Assembly (NCBI GenBank): GCA_023703555.1
Contig: CP097968.1
Coordinates: forward strand, 393,451 to 457,450
DNA from: SAR86 cluster bacterium
GTDB lineage: Bacteria; Pseudomonadota; Gammaproteobacteria; Magnimaribacterales; TMED112
Reading direction: 5' to 3'
DNA length: 64,000 nt
Position numbers and translations under genes: made by a program. The notes beneath the pieces were generated by a model, which made no database searches, was not told the origin of the DNA, and saw nothing but the letters and a program-made list of their open reading frames with translations. This document shows positions 7,975 through 18,399 of the stretch, piece after piece (position 1 is the stretch's first letter; each line of letters begins with the position of its first letter).

Positions 7975-10165
7975 TCTGGTAATATTCTATATTCCCAAAG
8001 TCAACAGCGTCTTCAATACTGTTATTAGGGATATTCCATCCATTTGGTGCGAACGAGGTATCAATTTCTTCCCAATTTGAGGACCGCATTATTTGATTAA
8101 ATTCGTCATAAAATTCTTGCTCTGAGAGCCCTAAATTAAGCTCTAGAGCTCCCCAAAAGCCATATTCATAATAATCTTCGGGAATTTTTTTTAAAACCAC
8201 CTCCCATGATGATCTATGAGCCATAAAATGAATTGGAGCAAAAGGTGCCAAATCATTCTCACAGTCATCGTTATTATGCCCACTCTCTGGATATCCATCA
8301 GAATGCTCAAACCCTAACTCCCAATTGCTACAATCATTTAGGTTATGATTAGTATGACCTTGCAAGTCCGTATATGGCCCAGGCGATTGGATCCTTTGAG
8401 AAAACCACCAGAAAGAAGAGTTTCTTTCATTCATTTGATATGAAATAATATTTTCTATTGCTTCCGAGTCGTATTGATCAAAAAAGGTTAGGTTGGACCA
8501 GTTTGACCTTATCCACCAAAATTCTGCAGCCATCGCAGCCCCCTCTATCCACCACCAAGGAGCATTGACACTTTGATTTGGATCATCAGCAGGAGCACTT
8601 TGGTAGTCTAAACCCCTATCTAAAGCATGCGCTCTTTGATAATGATGAAAATATTCATGTTGCATGTGTTGAACAATTTCTAGTTCAATTTCAAAATCCT
8701 CTGGTGTGTAATTTGGGTCATTTGCTGAATGACTTTCAAGAAGAAAACTTTTCCATACCATACACGTTGAGTGTTGTTCATAATTTTCATCTTTTTCCCA
8801 GCCATTTGGATTTGCACCAGCCAAACAACTTGAAACATTCATAAGCTCTTCTGTGGTATAGCCCCCTTCCCAACCGTTGTAGCGCAGTTCAACAAGCCTG
8901 TTCATAACTGGTTGATTAATTTCATCAGGACCTTCTTCATTGAAAACCATGTAGTTGTAGTTCATATATCCACCAAAGGACTTATTGAGTGCATTCTGAA
9001 CTAGCTCCTCTCGATCAATGTAATATTCCTCAATATCAGTGCTGAAGACTGCCCATTGTTCTGGATCTGGTTTGGGCTGATTGAATCCCTCTGAAATAAG
9101 TTTCGCAGTTGCTGCATTTGGAATTGCACTGACAGAAGGAGATGTTGTATCAGCAATGAGCCCACTAGTATCAAAACGCGAAAGAAAATTCCAGATTTCC
9201 AATGAACCATTAATGTCACTGTTGCTATACGAACCTTCCTGGTATATTGGCCAATAGTGATCAAATCCCTCAAGAGCAATCCATTCTACCTCAACATCAT
9301 TTAGGCAATCTGTATGGGAGGTACTTGCCCAGGTAAGCCCATCAGAATTATTGTCATTACCATAACTAATATCTGTCTGCTCGCAGCTATTAAAATCTTT
9401 CCAAAAATTTATTACATCTTCAATTGACTCATGGTATTCACTGCCATCCGGGGAAATCGAACCGTCGTTTTCACCGTGTATATGTATTACAGGCATAGGA
9501 TGCACCGATTGACAAGTAGCAATGGTTCCAATATCCATTGAGCCCGATACCGGTGCTACTGCGGCAATCTTTTCACTTAAGTTACAGGCTAGACTATAGG
9601 CCATGAAAGCACCATTGGAAAATCCAGTTACATAGACTCGCTCTAGGTTTATATTTAAATCAAGATCGTCTGAGAGAGAGTCTATTAAGAAACCTATAAA
9701 ATCATTATCACAAACATCTAAAGTTCCACATTGCCCAGAAAACCAACCAGTAGAGCCTTTATTTTCGGCAACAGTCCCTTGAGGAAATACAACGGCAAAA
9801 TCCCTTTCTTCAGCTAAATCTACAAAGCCGGTATATGAGAGATTTGCATCTGCGGTATCATCTCCACCGTGAAGACTTATTAACAGAGGAAGGTCGTCTA
9901 TTATTGACAAGTAACCTGAGGGTAAATAATAAGAGAATTCTCTATTCAATTCATCATGAGTGATGTTGCAATCAATTACAACTCCATAATCTACTGAACT
10001 TGAGCATTGCGGTCCCTCAGGCGCTGGTGTGGGTGCAGGAGTTGGTGCAGGAGTTGGTGCAGGAGTTGGTGCAGGAGTAGGACTTGGCAATGGTTCTAAA
10101 GAGCCGCCGCCTCCACTACAAGCTGTAACTAATGTTAATCCTAATAATGTTAAAAAATATCTCAT
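7967..10165 (-). CDS. Lipoprotein joining a PHB-depolymerase/feruloyl-esterase-like domain to a HExxH metallopeptidase-like domain
   Basis: A 732-residue protein. The ATG at 10165 is chosen because it yields a lipoprotein signal (MRYFLTLLGLTLVTAC, lipobox Cys16); an upstream ATG at 10240 adds 25 residues with no signal character. A Pro-Thr-Ala-Pro linker follows. Residues ~55-330 match the PHB depolymerase/feruloyl esterase (LpqC-type) alpha/beta hydrolase: ISLHGG oxyanion strand, nucleophile S183 in GFSNGA, a DGSISP acidic turn and a GFDHYWP histidine. Residues ~370-720 are a different module with HEYFH (503-507) and WIEGAA (E541), the spacing of a gluzincin metallopeptidase. I do not know a described family with this pairing. 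Likely a surface-anchored hydrolase for polymeric substrates. Confidence 0.8.
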   Translation of the reverse strand: MRYFLTLLGLTLVTACSGGGGSLEPLPSPTPAPTPAPTPAPTPAPTPAPEGPQCSSSVDYGVVIDCNITHDELNREFSYYLPSGYLSIIDDLPLLISLHGGDDTADANLSYTGFVDLAEERDFAVVFPQGTVAENKGSTGWFSGQCGTLDVCDNDFIGFLIDSLSDDLDLNINLERVYVTGFSNGAFMAYSLACNLSEKIAAVAPVSGSMDIGTIATCQSVHPMPVIHIHGENDGSISPDGSEYHESIEDVINFWKDFNSCEQTDISYGNDNNSDGLTWASTSHTDCLNDVEVEWIALEGFDHYWPIYQEGSYSNSDINGSLEIWNFLSRFDTSGLIADTTSPSVSAIPNAATAKLISEGFNQPKPDPEQWAVFSTDIEEYYIDREELVQNALNKSFGGYMNYNYMVFNEEGPDEINQPVMNRLVELRYNGWEGGYTTEELMNVSSCLAGANPNGWEKDENYEQHSTCMVWKSFLLESHSANDPNYTPEDFEIELEIVQHMQHEYFHHYQRAHALDRGLDYQSAPADDPNQSVNAPWWWIEGAAMAAEFWWIRSNWSNLTFFDQYDSEAIENIISYQMNERNSSFWWFSQRIQSPGPYTDLQGHTNHNLNDCSNWELGFEHSDGYPESGHNNDDCENDLAPFAPIHFMAHRSSWEVVLKKIPEDYYEYGFWGALELNLGLSEQEFYDEFNQIMRSSNWEEIDTSFAPNGWNIPNNSIEDAVDFGNIEYYQND
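10032..10079 (-). repeat. Four 12-bp tandem repeats encoding the PTPA linker
   Basis: Four successive copies of GGTGCAGGAGTT (last copy with one change) on the plus strand encode, on the minus strand, a Pro-Thr-Pro-Ala spacer just after the lipobox. In-frame copy number change would lengthen or shorten the linker without disturbing the domains. Confidence 0.9.
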
Positions 10166-10213
10166 GTGGTCAAATAAGTTGAATTTAACATCATAGAAAC
10201 TTTTTACAAATAA

Positions 10214-10241
10214 GTGACATTTTGCTTTCAAGGAGTACAAT
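10214..10241 (+). promoter_or_regulatory. Candidate infA promoter giving a leaderless or near-leaderless mRNA
   Basis: GTGACA (10214-10219) and TACAAT (10236-10241) are separated by 16 bases. The start of transcription would fall at about 10248, with the ATG at 10251. An AGGAG at 10231-10235 lies 15 bases before the ATG and upstream of the predicted start, so it probably does not act as a ribosome binding site. Confidence 0.4.
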
Positions 10242-10250
10242 AGCCCACTT

Positions 10251-10469
10251 ATGGCAGGAAAAGATAGTATTGAGATGCAAGGGACAGTGATTGAGGTCCT
10301 TCCAAATACAGTCTTTAGAGTAAAGCTTGAAAATGATCATATTATTACTGCTCACATTTCTGGAAAAATGAGAAAAAATTACATAAGGATATTGAATGGA
10401 GACAATGTAACTGTTGAGTTATCACCATACGATCTATCTAAAGGCAGAATAACTTTCAGAACTAAGTAA
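10251..10469 (+). CDS. infA: Translation initiation factor IF-1
   Basis: A 72-residue S1/OB-fold protein of exactly the usual length. It begins [19 protein letters not shown] and carries the conserved [13 protein letters not shown] and [11 protein letters not shown] segments. IF-1 occupies the ribosomal A site during initiation with IF-2 and IF-3. It stands alone on the plus strand, next to convergent clpA/clpS, an order also known in other gammaproteobacteria. Its 3' end overlaps the end of clpA by 8 bases. It may be translated from a leaderless message (see the promoter entry). Confidence 0.98.
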   Translation: MAGKDSIEMQGTVIEVLPNTVFRVKLENDHIITAHISGKMRKNYIRILNGDNVTVELSPYDLSKGRITFRTK

Positions 10470-12681
10470 TTTTGACTCTTTTCTCAACAGAGAAATCCAA
10501 ACCCTTTTTCTTAACTTTTATTCTTATGGTGTCTCCCCGTTTTGCTTGGTCCTCAATTAACATCGTTGAAATCGGTTTTTTAACAAGTTTATCCACGGAT
10601 CTTGATAGTGGGCGTGCACCTAATTTTTGATCATAACCCTCATCTAATATTTTTTGTATGACATCTTCGTTGTATTCAATATCAATGCCTTTTTGATTAA
10701 GTTTCGCCTGTATTTCAATGAGAAGTTTATCAACTACAGAATTAAGGTTTTCTTGATTAAGGCTATTAAAATTTACAATTCCATCTAATCTATTTCTAAA
10801 CTCTGGTGTAAAGGATTTTGAAACAGCTTTCTCAAATTTATCTTTTGTGCCTTGCTCTATAAATCCTACTGCATCGCTGTCAGCCTCAATAGCTCCAGTA
10901 TTTGAGGTCATTACTATTACAGTATTTTTGAAGTTTATATTTCTACCATTGCTGTCAGTTAGCGTTCCATAATCAAGAACTTGCAGCAAAATATTATAAA
11001 TGTCTGGATGAGCTTTCTCTATTTCATCTAAAAGCAATACCGAATGTGGTTTCTTATTAATTTCTTCGGTTAAATATCCTCCTTGATCATAACCTACATA
11101 ACCAGGGGGGGAGCCTATAAGTTTGGAGACTGTATGTTTTTCCATAAACTCTGACATATCTATCCTCACGAAATCAATTCCAAGAAAATGTGCAAGCTGT
11201 TTTGTAAGTTCGGTTTTCCCAACTCCTGTGGGCCCTGTAAATAGAAATGAAGATATTGGTTTTTCGTCGTTTCCAATGCCTGCTTTTGCTGTTTTTATCG
11301 AAGAAACTACTGCCTCTACAGCATGATCTTGTCCAAATATTACTGATTTTAAGTTGCCTTCAAGGCTATTAAGATTCTCTTTATTACTTGCATTGAGCTG
11401 CATTGTAGGAATTTTTGTAATCTTTGAAATTAAATTCTCTATGTCAGATTTTCTAATTGTTCTACCAGTATGATTAGATAATTTTTTTTGCGAACCAGCC
11501 TCATCAATTAGGTCAATTGCTTTATCAGGAAGTTTAGAATCTTGTAAATATTTATTGGATAGCTCTACTGCAGCTTTCAATGATTCTTTTGAATAGCTTA
11601 TGCCGTGATATTCCTCAAACTTTGCTTTTAAACCCTCTAAAATTGATATAGTTTCGTCAATAGAGGGCTCGTCAATAGCAATTTGTTGAAATCTTCTTGA
11701 GAGGGAATTATTTTTCTCAAAAATTTGTCTGTATTCCTTATAAGTAGTGGCACCTACGCATTTAATATCGCCTTTTGCCAAAGCAGGTTTAAGTAAATTT
11801 GAGGCATCAAGAGCACCGCCAGATGCTGAGCCAGCACCAATAATAGTATGAATTTCATCAACAAAAAGAATGACCTTTCTCTCTTTTTCTAAATAATTTG
11901 TAAGCATTTTCATCTTTTTCTCAAAATCACCGCGGTATTTAGTTCCAGCAACAAGACCTCCAACATCTAGGGCCAATACCCGATAATCTTTGAAAATTTC
12001 TGGTGCATTTCCCTCGAAAATTGCTTTTGCCAATCCCTCTGCGATTGCAGTTTTACCAACACCAGATTCCCCTACCAAAACAGGACTATTTTTTCTCCTA
12101 CGTCCAAGCACTTGAAAAATTCTAGTAAGAGTCTCTGAGCGGCCAATTAAAGGATCTATCTTCCCTTGACGTGCATCTTCATTAAGATTAACCAAAAAGT
12201 CTGGTAGAGACTCATTCGTTTTTGGTGCTTCTTCTTTGCTACCCTCAGGCTGAAGTTCTGCAGTTTTCTCATGTGAAATATACTCAACAACATCAAGTCT
12301 AGAGATATTCCTTCTATTTAACATATAAACAGCGTAACTTTCCTTTTCTGAAAATAATGCTGCAAGTAAGTTCTCACCATGTACTTCGGTTTTGCCACTC
12401 GATTGAACATGAAAAATAGCTCTTTGCAGTACTCGTTGAAATGCTAAAGTTGGCTGAATTTCTTTTTTTTCCACTGTTTTTGGTACATTCTTTTTGATGT
12501 ATTCTTTTATTTCTTTTTCTAAGCTTGCAATATCAACTGACAAATGTTCGAAAATTTTCCTAGAGGATTCTTCTTTGGTAAGAACTAGCAGCAGATGCTC
12601 AATAGTTACAAATTCTTGTAAGTCCTCTGAGCATTCCCTGAATAATTCGTTAAGTGCGTTTTCTAAATCTTTTGAAAGCAT
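10462..12681 (-). CDS. clpA: ATP-dependent Clp protease ATP-binding subunit ClpA
   Basis: A 739-residue AAA+ unfoldase, close to the usual ~758. The N-domain (1-145) binds ClpS. D1 has [13 protein letters not shown] and D2 has [13 protein letters not shown] Walker A motifs, with Walker B FVDEIHT and [11 protein letters not shown]. The ClpP-docking loop reads AVGF rather than the IGL typical of ClpA, still a hydrophobic-Gly-hydrophobic tripeptide. With ClpP (not in this window) it degrades N-end-rule and SsrA-type substrates. It lies 13 bases downstream of clpS, so the two form an operon. Confidence 0.97.
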   Translation of the reverse strand: MLSKDLENALNELFRECSEDLQEFVTIEHLLLVLTKEESSRKIFEHLSVDIASLEKEIKEYIKKNVPKTVEKKEIQPTLAFQRVLQRAIFHVQSSGKTEVHGENLLAALFSEKESYAVYMLNRRNISRLDVVEYISHEKTAELQPEGSKEEAPKTNESLPDFLVNLNEDARQGKIDPLIGRSETLTRIFQVLGRRRKNSPVLVGESGVGKTAIAEGLAKAIFEGNAPEIFKDYRVLALDVGGLVAGTKYRGDFEKKMKMLTNYLEKERKVILFVDEIHTIIGAGSASGGALDASNLLKPALAKGDIKCVGATTYKEYRQIFEKNNSLSRRFQQIAIDEPSIDETISILEGLKAKFEEYHGISYSKESLKAAVELSNKYLQDSKLPDKAIDLIDEAGSQKKLSNHTGRTIRKSDIENLISKITKIPTMQLNASNKENLNSLEGNLKSVIFGQDHAVEAVVSSIKTAKAGIGNDEKPISSFLFTGPTGVGKTELTKQLAHFLGIDFVRIDMSEFMEKHTVSKLIGSPPGYVGYDQGGYLTEEINKKPHSVLLLDEIEKAHPDIYNILLQVLDYGTLTDSNGRNINFKNTVIVMTSNTGAIEADSDAVGFIEQGTKDKFEKAVSKSFTPEFRNRLDGIVNFNSLNQENLNSVVDKLLIEIQAKLNQKGIDIEYNEDVIQKILDEGYDQKLGARPLSRSVDKLVKKPISTMLIEDQAKRGDTIRIKVKKKGLDFSVEKRVKIT

Positions 12682-12694
12682 ATACTAACTATAT

Positions 12695-13018
12695 CTAATC
12701 TTTTGGTAATTCTTCAATATCTGTTTTCAATGGATGATCATTTTGTTTTGCCAAAGCATTAATTTGCTGAGACCTTGTTTCAGCTATCTCCTGTGAAAAT
12801 GCCCCACATCTACCAGATCCTTCATTATGGATTTGAAGCATCACTTCTGTTGCTTTTGCGTGATCATATCCAAAAAAATGTTGTATTGCATAAACAACAA
12901 ATTCCATTGGCGTATAGTCGTCGTTAAAAAAAACTACAGTAAACAAAGGGGGCTTATCAAATTCAACTTCAGCTTCATCAAGCTGAATATTTCCTGAAGT
13001 GTATTCTTCCGTTGGCAT
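12695..13018 (-). CDS. clpS: ClpA adaptor protein ClpS
   Basis: A 107-residue N-recognin. The core shows VVFFNDDYTPMEFVVYAI, the family motif that forms the pocket for N-terminal Leu/Phe/Trp/Tyr residues, followed by the GYDHAKATEVMLQIHNEGSG helix and turn. It delivers N-degron proteins to ClpA. The gene sits between icd, whose start and end are on the same strand 11 bases upstream, and clpA. Confidence 0.97.
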   Translation of the reverse strand: MPTEEYTSGNIQLDEAEVEFDKPPLFTVVFFNDDYTPMEFVVYAIQHFFGYDHAKATEVMLQIHNEGSGRCGAFSQEIAETRSQQINALAKQNDHPLKTDIEELPKD

Positions 13019-13029
13019 TGAAACTTATA

Positions 13030-14283
13030 TTAAAAGTTTTGAACTAAAAGTTCACCAAATTTTGAGCAACTAACTTCTTCGGCATCATCAATGAGTCGGG
13101 CAAAATCATAAGTTACTTGGCGTTTTTGTATAGTTTTCTCCATTGCATCTAAGATATTATCAGCAGCTTCAATCCAACCTAAATGTCTTAACATCATCTC
13201 AGCTGATAGTATTAAAGAGCCTGGATTTACCCTATCTTGTCCTGCATATTTTGGAGCAGTGCCATGCGTTGCCTCAAAGACTGCTATTTTATCACCTAAA
13301 TTTGCTCCTGGAGCAATTCCAATGCCCCCAACCTGAGCAGCTAAGGCATCAGAAATATAATCACCATTTAAGTTTGGTGACGCAAGCACGTCATATTCTG
13401 CAGGCCTGTGTAAAATCTGCTGCAGAAAAGCATCACATATTACATCTTTTATTATAATTTCTTCATTAGTATTTGGATTAGGCATCTTCATCCATGGGCC
13501 GCCATCAAGCAATTCTGCATTAAACTCGTCTTTTGCAAGCTCATAGCCCCAGTCTCTAAATGCCCCTTCAGTAAATTTTTGTATATTTCCCTTATGTATC
13601 AAGGAAACAGATTTTCTATTATTTGCAATTGCATACTCAAAAGATTTTCTTACTAGACGCTTGCTTCCTTCCTCAGAAATTGGTTTTATTCCTAAACCGC
13701 AGTTGTCAGAGAATCTTACCTTAGTAACACCAAAATCCTCCTTAAGAACCTGTAATAATCTTTGTGCCTCTGGCGAGTTGGATTTAAATTCTACACCAGC
13801 ATAAATATCTTCTGAGTTTTCCCTGAAAATCACCATATTTACAAGGTCAGGTCGTTTAACAGGACTGGGAGTGCCCTTGAAATATTTCACTGGTCTGAGA
13901 CAAACATAAAGATCTAACACTTGACGTAAAGCAACATTTAATGATCTTATCCCGCCTCCAACTGGTGTTGTTAGTGGGCCTTTGATTGAAACAACATAAT
14001 CCTCACATGCCTTCAAAGTTTCGTCAGGCATCCAATGGCCTTTTCCATAAACTTCAACAGATTTTTCTCCGCAGTAGATTTCCATCCAACTAATTTTTCT
14101 TTTTCCGGAATATGCTTTTTCGACAGCAGCATCGACAACTGCTTTCATTACCGGAGTAATATCTATTCCGATTCCGTCTCCTTCAATAAATGGAATTATT
14201 GGATTATCAGGAACTTCAAGTTTTCCTTGGTTATGAGTAATTTTGTCTCCAGAAGATGGAATTTTAATTTTTGACGATGCCAT
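13030..14283 (-). CDS. icd: Isocitrate dehydrogenase (NADP+)
   Basis: A 417-residue homodimeric-type enzyme, the same length class as E. coli Icd. It shows the substrate-binding [24 protein letters not shown] region with the serine that is phosphorylated by AceK in enteric bacteria, the [17 protein letters not shown] metal-binding segment and the [16 protein letters not shown] coenzyme loop. It converts isocitrate to 2-oxoglutarate and CO2. With aceA nearby it forms the branch point between the TCA cycle and the glyoxylate shunt. No aceK is present in the window. A promoter is visible at 14303-14331. Confidence 0.97.
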   Translation of the reverse strand: MASSKIKIPSSGDKITHNQGKLEVPDNPIIPFIEGDGIGIDITPVMKAVVDAAVEKAYSGKRKISWMEIYCGEKSVEVYGKGHWMPDETLKACEDYVVSIKGPLTTPVGGGIRSLNVALRQVLDLYVCLRPVKYFKGTPSPVKRPDLVNMVIFRENSEDIYAGVEFKSNSPEAQRLLQVLKEDFGVTKVRFSDNCGLGIKPISEEGSKRLVRKSFEYAIANNRKSVSLIHKGNIQKFTEGAFRDWGYELAKDEFNAELLDGGPWMKMPNPNTNEEIIIKDVICDAFLQQILHRPAEYDVLASPNLNGDYISDALAAQVGGIGIAPGANLGDKIAVFEATHGTAPKYAGQDRVNPGSLILSAEMMLRHLGWIEAADNILDAMEKTIQKRQVTYDFARLIDDAEEVSCSKFGELLVQNF

Positions 14284-14302
14284 ACAAGATTTTTGTGGCT
14301 TG

Positions 14303-14331
14303 ATTATACTTACATTTACATTAAATATTAA
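14303..14331 (-). promoter_or_regulatory. Candidate icd promoter
   Basis: On the complement, a perfect TATAAT (14303-14308) lies 17 bases from a TTAATA (14326-14331). The message would start about 13 bases before the icd ATG. The same 66-base gap must also hold the divergent mnmA promoter. Confidence 0.5.
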
Positions 14332-14349
14332 GCATATAAATAAAATTAA

Positions 14350-15486
14350 TTGAATAATAAAAAAGTAATTGTTGGGATTTCCGGGGGTGTTGATTCATCA
14401 GTTTCTGCCCTTCTATTGAAATCAGCAGGTTTTGCTGTCCAAGGAATATTCATGCAAAATTGGACCAATAACTCGCCAAACATTACGTGTACCTCTGAGC
14501 AAGATTTCCTTGATGCAGAAAAAGTTTGTGATCAAATTGATATACCATTGCACAAAGCAAATTTTGCAACAGACTATTGGGAGAAAGTTTTTTCAAAATT
14601 CTTGTCTGACCATGAACAAGGATTAACACCTAATCCTGACATTTTATGTAACAAAGAAATTAAATTTCGTGCATTCCTAGATTACTGTTTGGATGTTGGA
14701 GCAGATTATGTTGCAACTGGACATTATGTAAGATCACCCTCGTTACAAGGCAAAACTAAGCTATTAAGAGGACTAGATTCAGCCAAAGATCAATCGTATT
14801 TTCTTCATCAGGTTTCGGGGAAAGATCTGGAAAAATCAGTTTTTCCTTTGGGAGAGCTTACTAAAAAGCAAGTACGGCAAATTGCATCAGATAATGGTCT
14901 CGTTAACGCTTATAGGAAAGATTCAGTTGGAATCTGTTTTATAGGCAAAAATAAACACAACGAATTCTTGAACCATTTTTTTGGTAAAAATCCTGGAGCT
15001 ATTCTTGATGAAGATGGAAAAAAGATTGGAAACCATAATGGTTTAATGTACTTTACTCTTGGTCAGCGCCAAGGCATTGGAATCGGTGGCGTAAAAGGAA
15101 AACAACAAGACTCTTGGTATGTAGCACATAAAGATCTCCAGTCAAATGACTTAACTGTAGTTCAAGGTGAAAAACACCCTTTACTTTACAGTTCTGGCTG
15201 TTATCTAGAAGAGCTACACCTCATTAATAATGTGGGTTTTGAACATTTAAATTGTGAAGTCCAAATCCGCTATCAGTCAAAAGCCGTTAGTTGTGTTGTT
15301 AAAAAAATTAATAACAGCTATAAAATTGAATTTAATCATCCCCAACTGGCAGTAACCCCAGGACAGTCGGCTGTCATCTATGTTGGAGAAGAGTGTATAG
15401 GAGGTGGAGTAATTACAGAAAGAATTTCAGAAAAATATTTCGATTGGGCTGATAAACGAGGGTATAATTACCGAACCTATGAATGA
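14350..15486 (+). CDS. mnmA: tRNA-specific 2-thiouridylase MnmA
   Basis: A 378-residue PP-loop enzyme that thiolates U34 of Lys, Glu and Gln tRNAs. It carries the ATP-binding [12 protein letters not shown] motif, the first catalytic cysteine in [12 protein letters not shown] and the second in VGICFIG, plus the C-terminal barrel. The start is TTG at 14350: an in-frame TAA occupies 14347-14349 and no ATG or GTG follows before the PP-loop, so TTG is forced. No Shine-Dalgarno sequence is visible. It overlaps the start of purB by 8 bases. Confidence 0.96.
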   Translation: MNNKKVIVGISGGVDSSVSALLLKSAGFAVQGIFMQNWTNNSPNITCTSEQDFLDAEKVCDQIDIPLHKANFATDYWEKVFSKFLSDHEQGLTPNPDILCNKEIKFRAFLDYCLDVGADYVATGHYVRSPSLQGKTKLLRGLDSAKDQSYFLHQVSGKDLEKSVFPLGELTKKQVRQIASDNGLVNAYRKDSVGICFIGKNKHNEFLNHFFGKNPGAILDEDGKKIGNHNGLMYFTLGQRQGIGIGGVKGKQQDSWYVAHKDLQSNDLTVVQGEKHPLLYSSGCYLEELHLINNVGFEHLNCEVQIRYQSKAVSCVVKKINNSYKIEFNHPQLAVTPGQSAVIYVGEECIGGGVITERISEKYFDWADKRGYNYRTYE

Positions 15487-16819
15487 CCATGAATTGAGGA
15501 GCCTCTCTCCTCTTGATGGAAGATATCACGATAAAACAAAAGTATCTCGTGATCATTTCTCTGAGCTTGCGCTCATAAAAACAAGATTCAAGACAGAGTT
15601 GTACTGGTTAAGATACCTACTTGATAACATACTAGAGATCGAGATTGATGAGGAGACAAAAAAGCTTTTTGATCACTTGGCCTTAGACATACCAGATGAT
15701 GTAGCTTCAAGAGCAAAAGAGATTGAAAAGAAAACAAATCATGATGTGAAAGCAGTTGAGCTTTCTTTAGCAGAGTTGCTAAACGGAAAATTCAAAAGCT
15801 TGGTGCATTTTTTATTGACCTCAGAAGATGTAAACAGCCTAAGCTATGCGTTGATCATAAAAGAGGCAAATAAACAATTTGCTGAAAAAATTAATTCTTT
15901 TTTGGAGTCTTTGAATACTCTTAAAAATCAAACGTCAGGACTTCCAATGCTTGCAAAAACACATGGCCAGCCTGCTTCGCCAACAACTTTAGGAAAAGAA
16001 TTAAACGTTTTCTATACTAGACTTAACCGTCAAAAAGCACAATTAGAAGATCAAAAATATTTTGCAAAATGGGCTGGGGCCACTGGAAATTACAATGCAC
16101 ATGTGGTTGCACTTAACAATGTTGACTGGACAAATGAAACTAAAAATTTTCTATCCAAGTTTGGAATTGAACATTCCAACGTCTCAACACAGATAGAATC
16201 ACATGATTTTTTAGCAGAAACTTTTCAAAATGTTATAAGAATTAATAATATTCTTTTAGATTTTTCCCAGGATATTTGGATGTATATATCTTTGGAATAT
16301 TTCTCTCTAAAAAAAAATGACAACGAAGTTGGATCATCAACGATGCCCCACAAAGTAAACCCTATTGATTTTGAGAATGCAGAGGGGAATTTAGGACTTT
16401 CAACAGCTATATTTAATCATCTTGCAAATAAATTACCTGTTTCAAGGTTGCAGAGGGATCTCTCCGATTCCACGGTGATGAGAAATATTGGTGTTGCTTA
16501 TGGACATCTTGAAATTGCCTTAAATTCGCTAGAAAAAGGTGTTTCAAAGCTCAAACCTAATGAAGACAAAATAAAACTAGATTTGGTTAGCAAGTATGAG
16601 ATCTTAGGCGAAGCAATTCAAAGCTTTCTCAGATTAGAGGGAAATCCTAATGGCTATGAGGAAGTAAAAAAAATTACCCGAGGAAAAGCACTCAACAAAG
16701 ATTCTTATATTGAAGTTGTAAATAATCTTATTCAGTCCAAAAAGTACAAATCAATACTGCTCGAATTAACACCAGAGAAATATATTGGTCTTGCTGAAAA
16801 GCTGGCTAAGGAGAATTAA
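15479..16819 (+). CDS. purB: Adenylosuccinate lyase
   Basis: A 446-residue member of the fumarase/aspartase superfamily in the long PurB subgroup. It begins with the SPLDGRYHDKT segment and has the TSEDVNSLSYAL, KTHGQPASPTTLGKE and signature GSSTMPHKVNPIDFENAEGN segments with the flexible catalytic serine loop. It acts twice in purine synthesis, releasing fumarate from SAICAR and from adenylosuccinate. The start overlaps the mnmA end by 8 bases, an mnmA-purB linkage also seen in other gammaproteobacteria (where hflD often lies between). The malate synthase gene follows after 2 bases. Confidence 0.97.
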   Translation: MNDHELRSLSPLDGRYHDKTKVSRDHFSELALIKTRFKTELYWLRYLLDNILEIEIDEETKKLFDHLALDIPDDVASRAKEIEKKTNHDVKAVELSLAELLNGKFKSLVHFLLTSEDVNSLSYALIIKEANKQFAEKINSFLESLNTLKNQTSGLPMLAKTHGQPASPTTLGKELNVFYTRLNRQKAQLEDQKYFAKWAGATGNYNAHVVALNNVDWTNETKNFLSKFGIEHSNVSTQIESHDFLAETFQNVIRINNILLDFSQDIWMYISLEYFSLKKNDNEVGSSTMPHKVNPIDFENAEGNLGLSTAIFNHLANKLPVSRLQRDLSDSTVMRNIGVAYGHLEIALNSLEKGVSKLKPNEDKIKLDLVSKYEILGEAIQSFLRLEGNPNGYEEVKKITRGKALNKDSYIEVVNNLIQSKKYKSILLELTPEKYIGLAEKLAKEN

Positions 16820-16821
16820 GC

Positions 16822-18399
16822 ATGAGTGTAAAATTAAGGTTTGACATACCTAAAGACACAGAATTAATTTTTAACGAAGAGGCATTAAAATTTCTTGAAA
16901 TTCTTCACAACAAATTTGATGGCGATATAAAAAACACTCTTAGCGCGCGTATCAAGAAGCAAAAATCTTTCGATGAGGGTGAGTTACCAAATTTTTTGAG
17001 CAATACTGAAGAAATAAGGTCTACTGATTGGAAGGTAAGATCAATTCCGGAGGATTTGCTTGATCGAAGGGTTGAGATAACTGGGCCTGTTGACAGGAAG
17101 ATGATTATTAATGCTCTGAATGCCGATGTGAGGGTTTTCATGGCTGATTTCGAGGATTCACTTAGTCCAACTTGGGAGAATGTAGCAAAGGGCCAATTAA
17201 ACCTTTATGACGCAGTGAGAAAAACAATAAGTTTTGAAAATAAAGACACAGGAAAAAAATATCAACTTAATGAGGAAATAGCGGTACTTATGTGTCGAGT
17301 AAGAGGCCTTCATCTGCAAGAAAAGGGCTTAGACATAAATGGTGATATGCCTTATGGCTGCTTGTGTGATTTCGGACTCTACCTTTTTCATAATGCTAAG
17401 GAGCTTATGAATCGAAATACTGGGCCTTATTTTTATATTCCTAAGCTTCAATCCCATCTTGAGGCACGTCTTTGGAACAATATCATTAATTTTTCTGAGG
17501 ATTATCTAAATCTGCCAAGAGGAACAGTTAGGGTTACTTGTTTAATTGAGACATTGCCAGCAGTTTTTGAAATGGATGAAATTCTTTATGAATTGAAGGA
17601 TCACATTGTAGGGCTGAATTGTGGTCGATGGGATTACATATTCAGCTACATTAAAACTTTTCAGAACGATCCCGAAAAGTTACTTCCTGATCGTTATCAG
17701 GTAGGTATGAGCCAACCATTTCTTAACGCATATTCCAGATTGTTAATTAAAACATGCCACAAACGTGGAGCTTTTGCTATGGGTGGAATGGCTGCTTTTA
17801 TTCCTTCAAAAGATCCACAGGAAAATGAGAAGGTATCTGAGAAAGTATTTGCTGATAAAATGCTTGAGACAAAAAATGGACATGACGGCACTTGGATTGC
17901 GCACCCTGGGTTATCTGACATTGCAAACAACGTTTTTTCAAATTCGTTTGAAGCAGGCAATACAAATCAATTGCATATAATGAGAGAAGATGATCTTATT
18001 ACTCAAGCAGATCTTATTGAGCCCTGTAAAGGTGAATACACTGAAGAGTGTTTTCGTTCAAATATAAGAGTTTGTTTAAGATATATTGAGGCATGGCTTC
18101 GAGGTATTGGGTGCGTCCCAATCTATGGTCTTATGGAAGATGCAGCAACTGCAGAAATTTCAAGAAGCTCATTATGGCAATGGGTAAAGCATTCGGTTGA
18201 GATGGATACAGGTATAGTCGCATCCAAGGAATCGTTTGAAAAAATTCTTGATGAAGAATATAATGTTGTGCAAGAAGAGGTTGGGCAAAACTCTTTGGAT
18301 TCGGGTAAGTTTCTTGAGGCTAGACAACTACTTGTAGATTTAGTTTTAAGCGAGAAATTAACTGATTTCCTCACTTTGCCTGCTTACAGGAGCATATAA
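16822..18399 (+). CDS. aceB: Malate synthase A
   Basis: A 525-residue protein of the AceB (isoform A) class. It shows the ADFEDSLSPTWENVAKGQ active-site strand and the signature EDAATAEISRSSLWQW near the C-terminus. It condenses glyoxylate with acetyl-CoA to malate, the second step of the glyoxylate shunt. It directly precedes aceA with no intergenic base, and follows purB by 2 bases, so mnmA-purB-aceB-aceA form one tightly packed run. That puts a carbon-source-dependent pathway in the same unit as housekeeping genes. Confidence 0.97.
   Translation: MSVKLRFDIPKDTELIFNEEALKFLEILHNKFDGDIKNTLSARIKKQKSFDEGELPNFLSNTEEIRSTDWKVRSIPEDLLDRRVEITGPVDRKMIINALNADVRVFMADFEDSLSPTWENVAKGQLNLYDAVRKTISFENKDTGKKYQLNEEIAVLMCRVRGLHLQEKGLDINGDMPYGCLCDFGLYLFHNAKELMNRNTGPYFYIPKLQSHLEARLWNNIINFSEDYLNLPRGTVRVTCLIETLPAVFEMDEILYELKDHIVGLNCGRWDYIFSYIKTFQNDPEKLLPDRYQVGMSQPFLNAYSRLLIKTCHKRGAFAMGGMAAFIPSKDPQENEKVSEKVFADKMLETKNGHDGTWIAHPGLSDIANNVFSNSFEAGNTNQLHIMREDDLITQADLIEPCKGEYTEECFRSNIRVCLRYIEAWLRGIGCVPIYGLMEDAATAEISRSSLWQWVKHSVEMDTGIVASKESFEKILDEEYNVVQEEVGQNSLDSGKFLEARQLLVDLVLSEKLTDFLTLPAYRSI

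Noticed and set aside
9001-9279. Minus-strand 92-codon frame within the esterase/peptidase gene
   Set aside because: It overlaps the domain linker in another frame and shows no motif.
10032-10079. CRISPR-like short repeats
   Set aside because: The units are contiguous, have no spacers and encode a protein linker.
13143-13457. Plus-strand 104-codon frame
   Set aside because: Antisense to icd; leucine- and histidine-rich in a way expected from the complementary strand.
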